Part shown: positions 29,801 through 39,847 of the stretch, piece by piece
How the letters are laid out: each line of letters opens with the position of its first letter
How positions within the stretch are numbered: the first letter of the stretch is position 1
NCBI GenBank assembly: GCA_914767715.1
Contig: OU612073.1
Coordinates: 21,020,001-21,080,000, forward strand
Source of the DNA: Membranipora membranacea
Taxonomy: Eukaryota; Bryozoa; Gymnolaemata; Cheilostomatida; Membraniporidae
Direction of reading: 5' to 3'
Length of the DNA: 60,000 nucleotides
Notes under the pieces: generated by a model
Database searches by the model: none
What the model was told of the DNA's origin: nothing
What the model saw: the letters and a program-made list of their open reading frames with translations, nothing else
Position numbers and translations under genes: made by a program

Positions 29801-32800
29801 AAGCTGACTGATTGCATATCATTTAACTTTGCGTTGCAGGAATGTCAGAGCTTAGGAAACAAACAATAGATGATATCAATATCAAGTAGTTGCAGGTAAA
29901 TTATTGCTTCCATGGTTATAGCAGTGATAGATTATATCTTTTTTTATTTTACCTACTAGTGTTGTGTTTGCGCTGACGATCATTATTTAGATTTTAGATT
30001 GTGAAATAGTTGTTCTATATTTCATTTACAAAATTTGTATTTTATAGATCGTGGCCTCAGTGTTCCTTCTACACTGACCAGTAATAGTTTCATTATGAGG
30101 TATCAGATGGATATCTTCGGTAAAGCCTTGAACCAGTTCTATCCTATACAACGTATGGAGAACGGAAACTATTGGCTTCGTCTACCAACAGAAACTATCA
30201 ATTTCATAAGTCGATACACCAATGGAGGTAAGCAACTGCGGACTAGTAGAAAACTATTAACGAGGATTCTCTCTTTAAGATTATATCACCTGTTTGTCAT
30301 ATAAATATGCTGACATCGCTTCAATTTGAGCTCTCTATTTTTTTGAAATACAATTTGGCCAGTTCTTGTATCATATTAAAATTTTATCATCACTTACACT
30401 TTATAAACACAGGTAGATACAGCTCTAATTACTACTACAACTATCAACAAGGTATATACCCATACTATAGTATACATGTACCTTAGTGAACATGTATCGA
30501 AGGGTACACATACCATAGTGTACCGTACCATAATGTACCCGTACCATAGTATATAGTGCTTGTAGTTATCAGTGCTGTTATTGTTTCTAAACAGATCACT
30601 GCAAAACAGTTTTTAGCATGACCGCACTCTATGTAATTAGGAATCCAAAACTGATTAGTACTGCCTCATTATCCAAGCCATCCTTTCCCAGCCAAAAATA
30701 TTTGCAGGCACTATCTGATACAACTGATGTAGTACGTTCTATCATTAGTAGCTTTATCTTCCATCCCTCGATGTATAATGAAGGGGTTCCACAGCCTGTC
30801 TCCCCTGCTGTACAAGTGTAGATATTCACTCTCATCAGAATATAGAACCTGCTGATAGATCGCAATCAGACACTGACTGAAATATATACAAAGCCGAGTT
30901 TATTTATGTTGCTGTCGAACAATGTATCAGCGGTTTTGCATGGTGATGGGAAGTTGTCTTACTTATAGCACAGAGTAGCTTCAGTAGAATATAATTTCGC
31001 GGACATGGTCTATCATACTTGGATAGGATTTTGTGTTAATGTGTCTATTATGTTTTGTTGTTGCCGTATCTCACCGTCAATGACATGGTTGCATGACTCC
31101 ACATTAGAAAAAATAGAAAATTATAATTTATGTTGTTTGGAAAATTTGATTAGTAATTATTTACTGCTCATCAATTGTAAACATCAAATGAAATCAGGAA
31201 TAGCTCAGTTTGGATGGTTGAGCATCGTACTCATGTTTTCAAGGTCATGGGGTTGACTCTCATTGTTGGCGCCTGTTGGTGCACCTGTGAATTAACTGCT
31301 GATGGTCATCGATTCACATTGAAAAAATAATAACTTCTCCCCTAAACCAGACGGTTAAAGTAGCTTTTGTCCAAAGAAGAAAAGATTTTCTTTCCTAATT
31401 TGGCCTGGGCATTGAAATGATGGCATATGTGTTTGGGATGATTCATTTTGAAAAGCCTCAGAAAAAATGTCAACGATTGAACAGATACCAAGTGGACCAC
31501 ATTCAATCAAGTTACCAAGTTGCATATTAATACTCATCTCAACACTGTGTTGATAGAACTTCTCCACAGAATTTCCACCTTTTTCAAACCATCTGTGCTT
31601 TTCTAAATGATCCCGTTGTATGTTTATATAGCGTACTGGGGTTACATAGGATCTTTCGTTTAAAGTTTCACATATACATGCTCTATTTTCAGGTTCATTC
31701 ACCGCTGGAGGGGCTGGCTACAATATAGACTACACTGGTGGTTATGGGGGCTCAAGTGGAGGATATAATACTGGAGGTGGCTACTCTTCTGGGGGTAGTT
31801 ATTCTTCCATAAGTGGTGGAAGTTACAATACCGGGATAAGTGGTGGAGGTATCAGGGGTGTAAGCGGTGGCGCAGGGGGCCAATCAGGCAGTGGTGCAAT
31901 CATCACCAGTCGCGGCCAAAGCAACTCAGGAGGTGGCATCGTTACAAGCGGAGGTCAAACTCAGGGCAACTCAGGAGGCCAAGGTGGCGGAGGCGGTCTG
32001 ATTGTAAACAATGGCGGCTCACGACAAACAGGTACACAAAAAGCGCCTTAAATTAACAAGTAGGCTTCTCTTTAAAGTATTGGTTGTGATGACAAAGCTA
32101 GCATTTGCTGTGGATGTGACAAAAAAATAGTAATGGAAATCCATTGGTAGAAATCTGCTGCTCTGCACAGCTGATTGAGCATGTTTAAGATAAACACCAT
32201 CAGATACCTTTCCTGACATGCACTCCCAGCTGGTTCCTTAGTTATATCACTCTTTCTATACAATAGATACATTGTACCTTGCTCTCTATCCATTCTATTT
32301 TCTGTCTATCAAATTTAAATATCCCTGTAATTGTGTGAGTAGATGGTGATAATAAGCTACGTAGCATTGATGATGTTGTTCATGACATTGTGTGTACCTG
32401 TCCCATCTGCACACCTTTTAGTTTAGATTTTAGTGCTCACCACGCTACTCCCTTCTATCTGCATGTTTTCATTGAATCAGGTGGTTCCTACCAGCCAGGG
32501 TCATTGACTGGAATATCTGGTGGAAATTCCGGCCAATCAGGTGGAGGATATAGTGGACAATCAGGTGGAGGAATATCTGGTGGGAATTCCGGCCAATCAG
32601 GTGGAGGATATACTGGCCAATCAGGTGGAGGTATTGGTGATACTGGATCTGGGGGCACTATATACGGTTCAAACAGAGGTCAAGTGTATCGAGGTGGTAT
32701 TTCTGGCCAAACTGGGGGAGCTGGCGGTGGACAATCTTCAGGTGGACAATCTTCTGGAGGACAATCAGGCTACACACGAACATCTGGTGCTGGACCAGAT

Positions 32801-35694
32801 TACAGCTACATAGTTGAATCTGGCAGCAGAAATCAAGGCTACATTTTAGCTGGCCAATCAAGCGGAGGATACAACTCGGGTGGCCAATCAGGCGGAGGAT
32901 ACAGCTCGGGTGGCCAATCAGGAGTTGGATATAGCTCAGGTGGCCAATTAGGAGGTGGCCAATCAGGTGGTGGCCAATCAGGAGGTGGCCAATCAGGTGG
33001 TGGCCAATCAGGTGGTGGATCGCGCTCAAGCAGCCAATTGTCCGGAGGATCCAGCTCAGGTATCCAAACCTCTGGTGGATACAGCTCAGGAGGATACAGC
33101 TCAGGAGGCCAATCACTAGGTGGATATAACTCCGGTGGTCAATCAGGAGGCGGATACAGTATCCAATCAGGAGGGGGTTACAGGGCTGGGAGCCAATCAG
33201 GAGGTAGTTACAGTACCAGTGGTCAGTCAAACACAAGAACTTCAGCTGGTGGTGGTTCAGTAGGCTCTGGGGAGTTGTATCAACCTGTAGTATTCCGATC
33301 CCAAGGTACTCTCACTAACCAAATCCTAACGACCACTAACCTGAACAAACCTTTTCTCTTATCTATACTTTACAAACCATCATTTTGTATTCAAAGCAGA
33401 ACTGGCAAGCATGTTTCATTTGAGGCAGTTGAGGCATGTTTAGATAGGAAATCTCAGTATTTAGACGTTTTATTGCGGCAACCTTTGCTTGTGCTGTTTT
33501 CTCTACCTCTCTCCTTACGTTACTCATGGGCACAAAGAAATGGGAATGACATTGGCTTACCAGAAATAAGCAGGACCTTGAGCATTTAGGAATTTATTAT
33601 TGATTGTGTGCACTACAACATCAACTGATCAACTCTGAAGTGTATTCACTGGAATCACAGTACTGAGTGTCTACCGCAATACTTCACCAACTCTTCGAGT
33701 TTATGTTTTATATAGCTATTAGTTGGATGGGAATTCTTTGGCGATGACCTTAGCATAGGATTAACATGTTATTTTGTTTTACCCTAACCCAGGAGATGCA
33801 CTTTTACCTACACGAGGTGACCTGTACCAGAACGATCAACCACAGGCAGAGAGTGAGAAGACTAAGGGTAAAAACTAACTGTTACACGCTTGTGAGCCTT
33901 GGTTTACAGCCACTTGGTTGTGCAAAGGACGGGAAGTTCTCTCCTTTGGCATAACCTAGCGGTTTGCTTGAATCAATGTGCTTATTGTCATTGCATGGGT
34001 TTATATCTTTGGCTGTTCATTTAGTTACAGTCATATTCGTCAATTTGTTGTATTTGAACTGTCTGTACTAACTGTGCACATCATCCAATACTGATTCATG
34101 GTTCAGGTTGTTCATGTTTGAGTTTGAGGTTTTGAGATTTAAACTATTTTATCGTGCTGTAGCTTTTTCTGTTTTGGCTTTACCAGGTTTTCAACTGTGG
34201 AAAAAATTCAAAACCCTTCTTAGGAAAAAATTATAGAGAGCATAAGAAATGTGGGGTACCCAAAAACCTTCATCATACATATGCAGAAGGGGAAATTCCT
34301 GATGATCTCAATAAGTTTTAACCTGTAAGAGCTTTTTCACTGAACACAATCCTTGCAGACCTACAGCAGATCTAGCTGCCACCTGGCGACTCTGTGTTCA
34401 AATATCAGTAGCAATCTCCTGTGACAGCACTCCTATTGATGATATCATTGATTAATAGCAAATAAATTTCTTAGGTGATAATGATGTAAATAATGAGGAG
34501 AAGCTGGCCAAAGACACTACAAACGAAGAAACTGCTGATGGCCTGTCTGCGGGATTCTCTGGAAACGGTTATCTGCAGCTTCCTAGATCATTAGCTAACT
34601 GGCTGAGACGTGGGGGAGCCTCATTTGACATAACAACAACATCTAGTGACGGCTTGGTTCTGTACCACGGAGGAAGAGAGGGAACAACCATGGCTGACTC
34701 TGAATATGTAGCACTGGCTGTACAAGATGGCTTCATCGAGATGAGGTAACCACAACACAGCATGATTATTTTTTTAATTTTACTCAAATCTGTTGCATGT
34801 TGGATTTAATAGTGAATGGAGCTCCAACTACAATCAGGATTCACGTTGAAATTGACACATGTTGACTAGTGATACTGGCTCTCTTATTTTTCTAATCACT
34901 CTGCCTCTGTTTTTGAGCTCATGTTATTGATTTAGCCATGAGTCATCGGTTGTTCTGGATTTTATTATTTTAGCTATCGGCTATCAAGATTCCTTCAGCC
35001 AACCAAAATCAGGAGTAATGTCAAGGTGAATGATGGGCGCCCACATCACGTTTCTCTCAATAGAAACAAAGGCGAGGCAACTCTGAAAGTAGATGGACAG
35101 GAGGTTAAAGGCTCCCACCGTAGCTCATACTTAGCGGCTGCCGGGGATATCTACCTTGGTAAGTCTGATTCCACATTCTGACTACTGGATATTACCATAA
35201 GAAACAATTTTCTCAAAAACGCTATTTTGTAATACAATAAACAGATTACACAGCCTGCAGAACTCACATTCAGATTTAGCTTTTTTAGAACCTTGTTTTT
35301 ATGGTGTGTTATAGTGTATGTATGAAGTACACAACTTGTCCCAAACTCTTAGGCTGTATTGATATGTCCTTACAACCAATTTGAGTTGTCTCCTTAATTT
35401 CAAGGAGAGGATAACGCTTGGTGCACAAACTGGTGTTTATCAGATTTATCTCCCCCTTGATATTTAGCGGACAACTCCTGTATTTGTCATATGATCACTT
35501 TCCAGTTACCTTTCAATTGTATGGTCTTTTCAGGTGGAGTTTCCGATGTAAGCATGGTTAGTGACATCTACACAAATATGTTTGATGGTTGTATAAGTAA
35601 TGTGAAGATCTCAGGGTATGAGAAAGGAAGAACAGACATTGCATTATTTAAAGAGGCCACATCAACGTCCCAAGCATCTCGGAAATGTCAGTGA
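418..35694 (+). CDS. Giant secreted EGF-Ig-laminin G matrix protein, perlecan/hemicentin-like (5' end missing)
   Basis: Fifty-seven exons joined by GT/AG sites keep one open frame from 418 to a TGA at 35692-35694, giving 2919 codons in the window. Domain order is nine EGF exons, about 18 Ig domains, laminin G, EGF, a short linker, a Tyr-rich microexon, a Gly/Ser/Gln repeat region, an acidic spacer and a terminal laminin G. Known families with such modules are basement-membrane or pericellular matrix proteins that bind integrins, dystroglycan or other matrix chains. The Ig array followed by LamG/EGF is most like perlecan domains IV-V. The EGF run before the Ig array and the silk-like insert differ from vertebrate perlecan and from hemicentin, whose EGFs follow its Ig array. 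The first exon seen starts mid-codon (phase 1), so signal peptide, start codon and promoter lie upstream. No transmembrane segment is seen before the stop. Calling it a proteoglycan is inference only. Exons are listed in the block entries below. Confidence 0.85.
913..972 (+). repeat. Three tandem copies of a 19-bp unit carrying branch point and 3' splice site
   Basis: The unit cagtcgcttctaaccatta occurs three times, each ending in an acag, directly before the EGF exon at 973. Each copy contains a branch-point-like ctaac and an AG acceptor, so three 3' splice sites stand in tandem. Only the last AG abuts the EGF reading frame; use of an upstream one would add 19 or 38 nt and shift the frame. 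Confidence 0.75.
6066..12663 (+). CDS. Ig domains 1-6 of the matrix protein
   Basis: Six I-set-like Ig domains, each in two exons: Ig1 6066-6193 + 6587-6725; Ig2 7503-7654 + 7914-8046; Ig3 9073-9144 + 9679-9861; Ig4 10140-10305 + 10532-10665; Ig5 10914-11094 + 11221-11327; Ig6 12080-12245 + 12563-12663. The first exon usually holds the first Cys and the Trp, the second the D-x-G-x-Y-x-C motif of strand F (for example DGGAYTC in Ig4). Outer boundaries are phase 1. The internal intron is phase 0 in Ig1-2, phase 1 in Ig3 (between first Cys and Trp) and phase 2 in Ig4-6. Ig2 has no clear Trp at the usual place. These domains give the molecule length and protein-protein contact surfaces in known relatives; no ligand can be read from sequence. 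Confidence 0.85.
12828..12966 (+). repeat. 8-bp minisatellite (ttcacttg)n in an intron
   Basis: About 16 near-perfect copies of ttcacttg lie in the intron between Ig6 and Ig7, with slightly degenerate copies at the 5' edge (ttcactta, ttcgcttg). All forward frames stay open across it, which makes spurious Leu/Val/His/Phe-rich reading frames. No spacers, so not a CRISPR. Confidence 0.9.
13023..19137 (+). CDS. Ig domains 7-12 of the matrix protein (last exon also starts Ig13)
   Basis: Exon pairs: Ig7 13023-13185 + 13405-13562; Ig8 13987-14089 + 14319-14451, with its first strand in the tail of 13405-13562; Ig9 14683-14828 + 15274-15374; Ig10 15611-15761 + 16076-16197; Ig11 16736-16871 + 17390-17499, first strand in the tail of 16076-16197; Ig12 17923-18070 + 18977-19137. 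All six have a phase 2 intron at the same place, just after a conserved Leu-Arg or similar and before strand F. Typical motifs are first-strand Cys, W-T/W-L-K for strand C, and GEYEC, GTYTC or GSYTC at strand F. The Ig8/Ig9 junction (14451|14683) is phase 0, unlike the phase 1 junctions elsewhere. The intron at 18071-18976 carries the 15-bp minisatellite. Confidence 0.85.
15804..15844. repeat. 18-bp perfect hairpin with CCAAGGAGTT core
   Basis: atgtctaaccaaggagtt (15804-15821) and its exact reverse complement (15827-15844) are separated by acagg. It lies in the intron inside Ig10. The core is shared with the palindrome at 35.86 kb, but here the flanks are inverted rather than direct repeats. 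Confidence 0.75.
18361..18960 (+). repeat. 15-bp minisatellite, 40 tandem copies, in an intron
   Basis: Forty units of 15 bp (consensus tactatagccatgtg). Copies 3-12 form a block with tgc at the start; the rest have tac. Copies 14, 19 and 22 carry aagtg for atgtg; copies 39-40 are degenerate. Because 15 is a multiple of three and the unit lacks stops in several frames, reading frames of about 200 codons exist on both strands. They are artefacts: the array lies between a good donor (18071) and acceptor (18976), and the flanking exons join in phase without it. Confidence 0.95.
19840..27055 (+). CDS. Ig domains 13-18 of the matrix protein
   Basis: Exon pairs: Ig13 19840-19951 + 20208-20320 (first strand in the tail of 18977-19137); Ig14 20652-20823 + 21326-21459; Ig15 22156-22297 + 22554-22660; Ig16 23237-23414 + 23702-23895; Ig17 tail of 23702-23895 + 25935-26132; Ig18 26313-26463 + 26916-27055. 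Ig13-16 and Ig18 have the usual phase 2 internal intron. Ig17 is split earlier, phase 1 between its first Cys (LSC) and Trp, with the rest of the domain in one exon. Ig18 has an extra Cys pair near its start and an extended C-terminal part. Strand F motifs include GMYYC, GTYTC, GMYVC and GGYQC. After Ig18 the protein passes straight to laminin G sequence. Confidence 0.85.
23896..25934 (+). other. Longest traced intron of the matrix gene; no gene seen
   Basis: About 2.0 kb between the two exons of Ig17, opened by gtgagc and closed by caccag. No supported coding segment, tandem repeat or tRNA-like block was recognised. Weak inverted similarity near 25050 and 25720 (ttggttgacta and its complement) could mark an old element but is too short to call. 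Confidence 0.6.
27377..29688 (+). CDS. First laminin G domain and EGF module of the matrix protein
   Basis: Exons 27377-27490, 27783-27959, 28258-28377 and 29488-29688, all phase 1. The first exons give a laminin G pattern: a lead-in strand with AKILVSLNP, then GLIYSYAG, ELRLSLEQNIPVLRI and FTPIEVTM. This matches the jelly-roll strands of the family (GLLLY..., LxL...GxPxxxF, WHxVxV). The last exon closes it (GAVSALVVND, then Cys) and continues into a six-Cys EGF-like module with TCGQHGSC and YYCYC. LamG-EGF is the unit of perlecan domain V and agrin. The intron before the last exon holds a foldback element. Confidence 0.75.
28651..29162. mobile_element. Foldback/MITE-like element with about 170-bp inverted arms
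   Basis: The left arm (about 28651-28822) matches the reverse complement of the right arm (about 28988-29162) with scattered mismatches. Matches include agacagttttct at the tip, gagttgtcctctc, ggttatcttgaaaaccgctta and gataaaaatga. The loop is about 165 bp and no coding sequence is seen, so it would be non-autonomous. A TA lies at each edge, which would fit a Tc1/mariner-type TA duplication, but the exact ends are uncertain. A perfect 13-bp palindrome with a 3-nt loop sits near the inner end of the left arm (28815-28843). It lies wholly within an intron. Confidence 0.75.
30048..30451 (+). CDS. Linker exon and 39-nt Tyr/Asn-rich microexon of the matrix protein
   Basis: Exon 30048-30227 (60 codons, phase 1-1) encodes a segment with no Cys and no family that I recognise. 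It includes alternating hydrophobic/aromatic stretches such as NYWLRLP. Exon 30413-30451 is a 13-codon microexon reading GRYSSNYYYNYQQ, phase 1-1, with acceptor cacag and donor gtatat. It begins the low-complexity region. Both are supported by phase continuity with their neighbours; the microexon could be skipped without a frame change. Confidence 0.6.
31198..31268 (+). repeat. tRNA-derived SINE-like fragment
   Basis: A tRNA-like pair of polymerase III boxes: tagctcagtttgg (A-box-like) and ggggttgactctc (diverged B-box), about 45 bp apart, in an intron. The sequence between cannot form a convincing anticodon arm, so it is more likely a SINE head or tRNA relic than a working tRNA. Confidence 0.4.
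31693..33305 (+). CDS. Silk-like Gly/Ser/Gln repeat region of the matrix protein
   Basis: Exons 31693-32031 (113 codons) and 32481-33305 (275 codons), both phase 1-1, encode about 390 residues dominated by Gly, Ser and Gln with periodic Tyr. Typical units are GQSGGGYSSG and GQSGG. At DNA level units of 12-15 bp such as ggtggccaatcagga are repeated head to tail around 32520-33240. Such Gly-rich tandem sequence is known from silk, cuticle and shell-matrix proteins, where it is disordered, elastic or sheet-forming. It interrupts what would be a LamG-EGF-LamG tail. The many Ser-Gly pairs could take glycosaminoglycan chains, but acidic residues near them are few, so that is speculation. Confidence 0.8.
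33793..35694 (+). CDS. Acidic spacer and terminal laminin G domain of the matrix protein
   Basis: Exon 33793-33867 (25 codons) and the start of 34475-34745 encode a hydrophilic, acidic spacer. The rest of 34475-34745 together with 34974-35158 and 35534-35694 forms a full laminin G domain: AGFSGNGYLQLP, FDITTTSSDGLVLYHG, EYVALAVQDGFIEMRY, NDGRPHHVSL, GDIYLGG, then FDGCISNVKI. The two Cys (FDGC and the penultimate residue) would pair as in other LamG domains. Internal phases are 2 and 1. The stop is TGA at 35692-35694. Confidence 0.85.
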
Positions 35695-36200
35695 GAATCA
35701 AATACATCATAAATGGAGTGTCAGGATAGAAGCTCTGTCTGAGTATGTCACATTAAAAAAGGTATTAATTGCTGCCTCTTTCCAATATATTATCCTAATT
35801 AGGGATATATCATTGGGTCTACTGAGTGAGAACAGATTTTTTTATAATGTATTGTTCAGCCAAGGAGTTAAAGACTCTTTAACTCCTTGGTTCAGCCGAT
35901 CACTGCTAATTTGGGATCGATGACTTGCAGGGTGCTTTTGCCATTTTTTATCCTGTTTCAACTTATTTAATATTTTTATTGAAAGTGTGCATTTGCTACT
36001 CATGCTATGCTAAAGTTTGAATTTGATCATAGTTAGTGTAGACGTAGCATTATTCTCCGCTGAATTGCGCGGCAACAGTTATCATGATGTTAATGAAAGT
36101 ATGTATTATCTAGGCTTGTAAGCATTTACTAATCAGGTCATACATTTTATACCATATTTTATTTTTCAATCCGTATGATTGTGCTCTTCACAGTAATAAA
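35695..36200 (+). other. Probable 3' UTR of the matrix gene
   Basis: About 500 bp after the stop without further exons. An AATAAA hexamer occurs at about 36194-36199 and is a candidate polyadenylation signal. A 14-bp stem palindrome sits at 35860-35890. Confidence 0.4.
35854..35897. repeat. Short palindrome flanked by an 8-bp direct repeat
   Basis: A 28-bp insert (35862-35889) forming a perfect hairpin (aaggagttaaag / ctttaactcctt, loop act) is bracketed by gttcagcc at 35854-35861 and 35890-35897. It looks like a tiny insertion with target-site duplication. Similar palindromes lie at 15804, 49066 and 55829. Confidence 0.65.
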
Positions 36201-36686
36201 TATTCTCCCAAAAGAAAAAGTGAAAAATTGAGAAAGTGATATCGATGGCGATTGCAAGTTGACCATACTGCAAGACTATAAGCAATACTTACACAATACA
36301 AATGCATAATAAGTTCTTTGGGTTGGTACAAATTTCTAGTGTAAAACACAACAGAGGCATGATAAATCAGTGTAAAAGCTGAATACAATAATAAATAATG
36401 ATTGTAGAGATTGTGAACAATAGAATAAGAAAATGTATGGGCGATATACAATGTAGTAATGCTCATCAAGATTGAACGCATTGAACAGTGATAAAAATAT
36501 GAACAAGGTAAAACATTTCTGAACACAATGATAACGCACTCAAAGCCGTATTATATTTTGGAAATGATGCACTCTAGTGCGTCAATACAGGAGATGTTGA
36601 TGATTGTGTAGGCATAAATTTGGTGTGAAATACTTCCGTTGAAAAAAACATGGAAGTCTCAACAACAAAAAATGAGGAGGCAGAGT

Positions 36687-39273
36687 CTAAGATCTGACCA
36701 CTTTTTCCCTGACTGACGTCTCATCAGGGTTGGGGTCGATGACAAGCAGTACTATAACAAACACTATGATGATAAGTGAAGCCCAGTCTAACATGTAAGC
36801 CCATCCTAAGCTCCACTCTGTGAGGTCCGATGTCTGATTCAGGCTCTTACTGACCATGACGGGAAATACTATCAGAGCTACCAGTAACACCACTCCTGTA
36901 TAATAAAGTAAAATGTTAGCTTAGTGTTTAACACTGTCCACCAAACAGAGATCAAACAGAGACCAAGGATAGACAGACCTTAGCGCCGATATTTTATTAG
37001 ACTACAAACAAATAGTGTAAGTTGTCGCTATACAGGAAATACGGGTATGCAAGTAAAGTGGCACGCAAGATGTGGGCAAGTTATATGAGGAGCTTGTTTC
37101 TGCCAGGTTAAGTTCAATCTTTAACTTCTGTATGTGGAAAAGAAGTTATGTGATGCCCATACTTCAAACTAAATTGATCAGATGAGAAGGGCTATGCGAA
37201 ATTTTTCCCATTTGTCAACAATATGTTTTGGACACTAGTATAGCACTTTTTCTCTCACACAGTGACTTCACAGAAATCCATTTGATATTTGAAGTTGGTG
37301 AATTATCGTTCACAAAGGAAACCTGTGTTGATAATCTTTGCCTTTGTCATTCTAGGTTACTTCATAGAATGCACCATGTGCGAAATCATAGATGTAGTCT
37401 ATGCTCGGGTCAATGACACATGTTCATCAGGGCATCGCTCCTTATGTAAATATTGGCTTGTCACAGGTGCATGTGACCAAGCTAGGTTTTCTGTGACCAT
37501 GTCAACGGAGAACGCTTTCATTTAACTTTTTGAATCTGCTACGAAACAGATTAAGTGCATCAGCTTTGCTTAGCTGAACTTGAATTTGATTGTTTAGACC
37601 AGAGTAACACTACGTGATTACAGGGCAGGTGGGTTAAAATGAGGTAATACATTAAAACGTTTTTAAATAGACTAAGATCCTCACCTGATATCATCATGAG
37701 AATAAGGGCTATCCTGTATAGAAGTAGTTTGATATCCTCGACCTTAGAGATCATACCATAGGCAATGAGGCAAGCTGAGGTCAGGGTCAGCATCCAGCCT
37801 ATAATTATCATTGCTGCTACTGCCTTCATAAAATCTACAAAATATAGTTCTATCAATTTAACAACATAGAGATACACTATAAATATGATAATCGTGATCA
37901 GACCTACTATGAGGCCATCAATTAAGTATTTATGTTGATGTAGATGACTTTATAAGCAGACCGGGTTTTGGGCTCTACTCTGCCTGACGGCTTTTTTTCC
38001 TTGAATCATCTATTGTATTATGCATCAAAGTAATAATAAGGTGAAACCACTTTCTTGATTTGTCTACAAAAAGATAATATTTAACTCCAGTTACTGGCCC
38101 TTATAATGTATCTGACAAATTAAGATCTGCAGGATTGACAACTATTGAAAACATGAATAATTATCTCTTGAGGTATCAAATCGGCTATTCCGACTGAGGT
38201 TGTAGTGCTAACCTACACAGTTAATGACACATACATAATATATTTTCACTATACCCAGAATGCAGGATTTTCCTCATAGACAAAGTATGCTGTATGACGA
38301 AGGGACATCATTGTGTTTAGTTTATCAAGTGTAATATGCAATAAAATATCTGTTATCACACTCATGCATAATAATTACATCACATACTCATCACGTAAGC
38401 TCACACGAATCATACAATTTTATTACATGTGATGATGATTAAAATTTCACTTGTCTTATTTTATTTTGATGAATATTTTCACTCTGTGTGGCGTATGTGA
38501 TGATCTATTCCTATCTTGTATACAGCCAAGATGGCCATGAATTTAGGCAAAGCCTAAATAGGATATTATAACTGATATGGTGAATGACTGTTCGTTCGTT
38601 TGATAAGTCACATCCATTTATATTGTCACTAACAGCTTCATTACTGCTAAAATCAAGTAGTTTATCCAGGAGTCTATCGAATATATAAAATTGACATATT
38701 CAACATACTCCAGATAATTTCACCGTTTAATTGTACCGAAATAAAACAAACCTAGCTTTCTATGTACCTATATTACCTGTATATTGCATGATAAGTACGA
38801 CCATGTAAACGATATTATTGCTGCTAAAATATTGATGTTACTAACCTCTGGGTTGATTGCTGCAGACCCTCTGAGACTCTTCAAGTTTGACACCTTCCAA
38901 ATTACTGACAGGACAAACCCTGAAAAGCCCCTCTCGAAAGAGTCTGTCTGCCTGCATAGAGGGCGCTGTATCAACCCAATCCACAGGGCATATAGATATT
39001 ATCATCATCAGTGTTACTATGAAACAACATACTGCTGCAACCACCTGAAACAATATGAACAAAATGGTCTGTTATTGGTTTACCATGAAATATGATCGAG
39101 AGTTATGAGCACGCATGTAGCCTAACCATAAGCTTTGAGTTCATTTCTGATCCAATTCCAGTATAATGTACAGAAAAGTCTGAGAGCATGATTGAGAAGC
39201 TTACCCTGGTAGGTCTGTATATGGTGACAACCTCTAGATGTGTTGTTGGTGCACTGGTACTTTCCCAATCCAT
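36687..39273 (-). CDS. Four-transmembrane PMP22/claudin/LHFPL-like protein, 208 aa
   Basis: Four minus-strand exons join in phase: 39273-39205 (ATG), 39044-38846, 37834-37685 and 36895-36687 (stop), 627 nt in all. The protein has a 23-residue N-terminus and TM1 at about 24-42. A first extracellular loop has Trp46, GLFRVC at 62-67 and a second Cys at 84. TM2 is at about 91-116, TM3 about 126-154, TM4 about 169-192, followed by a short charged C-terminus. The W - GL(F/W)xxC - C loop signature and 4-TM layout are those of the PMP22/EMP/claudin/LHFPL superfamily, which act in junctions, adhesion or as channel auxiliary subunits. I cannot place it in a subfamily. It is convergent with the matrix gene, with about 1 kb between the two stop codons. 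Confidence 0.8.
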
Positions 39274-39654
39274 TGCCCTCACTCAGTCAGTGTGTATAGC
39301 TACCAGCACCTGTAGTAAATTTTTACAGTCAACAGCACTAGAAATGTTGACTGGAAGTCCTGCACATAACTTTGAAATCACCACTATCATTATGGTATAC
39401 TATAATATATAGCTAGCCCTGATTGGCTGTTGGGTACATATCAAATTGAGTCAAGCCATCCATTGAGTTTCTAAAGCGGCAGATGATGTGGTTAGTCCAG
39501 GATAGAGTCTCAAATTAAAATTAAATAAATCAACTAAACCACTAACAACAACTTAACTAGGTAGTAGTAGCAAATGTCTGGCCTTGCTACTGCTAGTAAG
39601 TAAAAGTAGCAAGGGGTAATCTAGCATCATTTTAGTGTGATTTGGATTAAACTT

Positions 39655-39755
39655 GTTATTGGAAACAAACAGTGGCTACTACCTAGAGTACTAGACTAGC
39701 AAGCAACTGCTTGCTACTACTGTAGTTACTTTATACTAGCCACTGTTTCCAATGA
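39655..39755. repeat. Inverted repeat, possible foldback element
   Basis: attggaaaca...cagtggcta on the left is matched by tagccactgtttccaat on the right, with a small inner palindrome agcaagcaactgcttgct. Weaker inverted similarity extends outwards (gtgtga and its complement), so it may be a small MITE of unclear limits. Confidence 0.5.
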
Positions 39756-39790
39756 AAATAAGTGTGATGCCCCTGCTAAGCTGCTAGATT

Positions 39791-39847
39791 TTGCCAACGG
39801 TATATATATTCCCCTTATAGATATTGCCTACGGTATATATATTCCCC
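39791..39847 (+). repeat. Direct duplication of a 24-bp AT-rich unit
   Basis: ttgccaacggtatatatattcccc and a copy with one mismatch are separated by nine bases. A local duplication without known function. Confidence 0.7.

Noticed and set aside
32658-33236. Minus-strand frame of 192 codons opposite the Gly-rich exons
   Set aside because: Shadow of the repetitive plus-strand coding sequence, which has phase-consistent splicing.
36188-36539. Minus-strand Tyr/Phe/Leu-rich frames
   Set aside because: AT-rich low-complexity translation downstream of the four-TM gene's stop, no splice or domain support.
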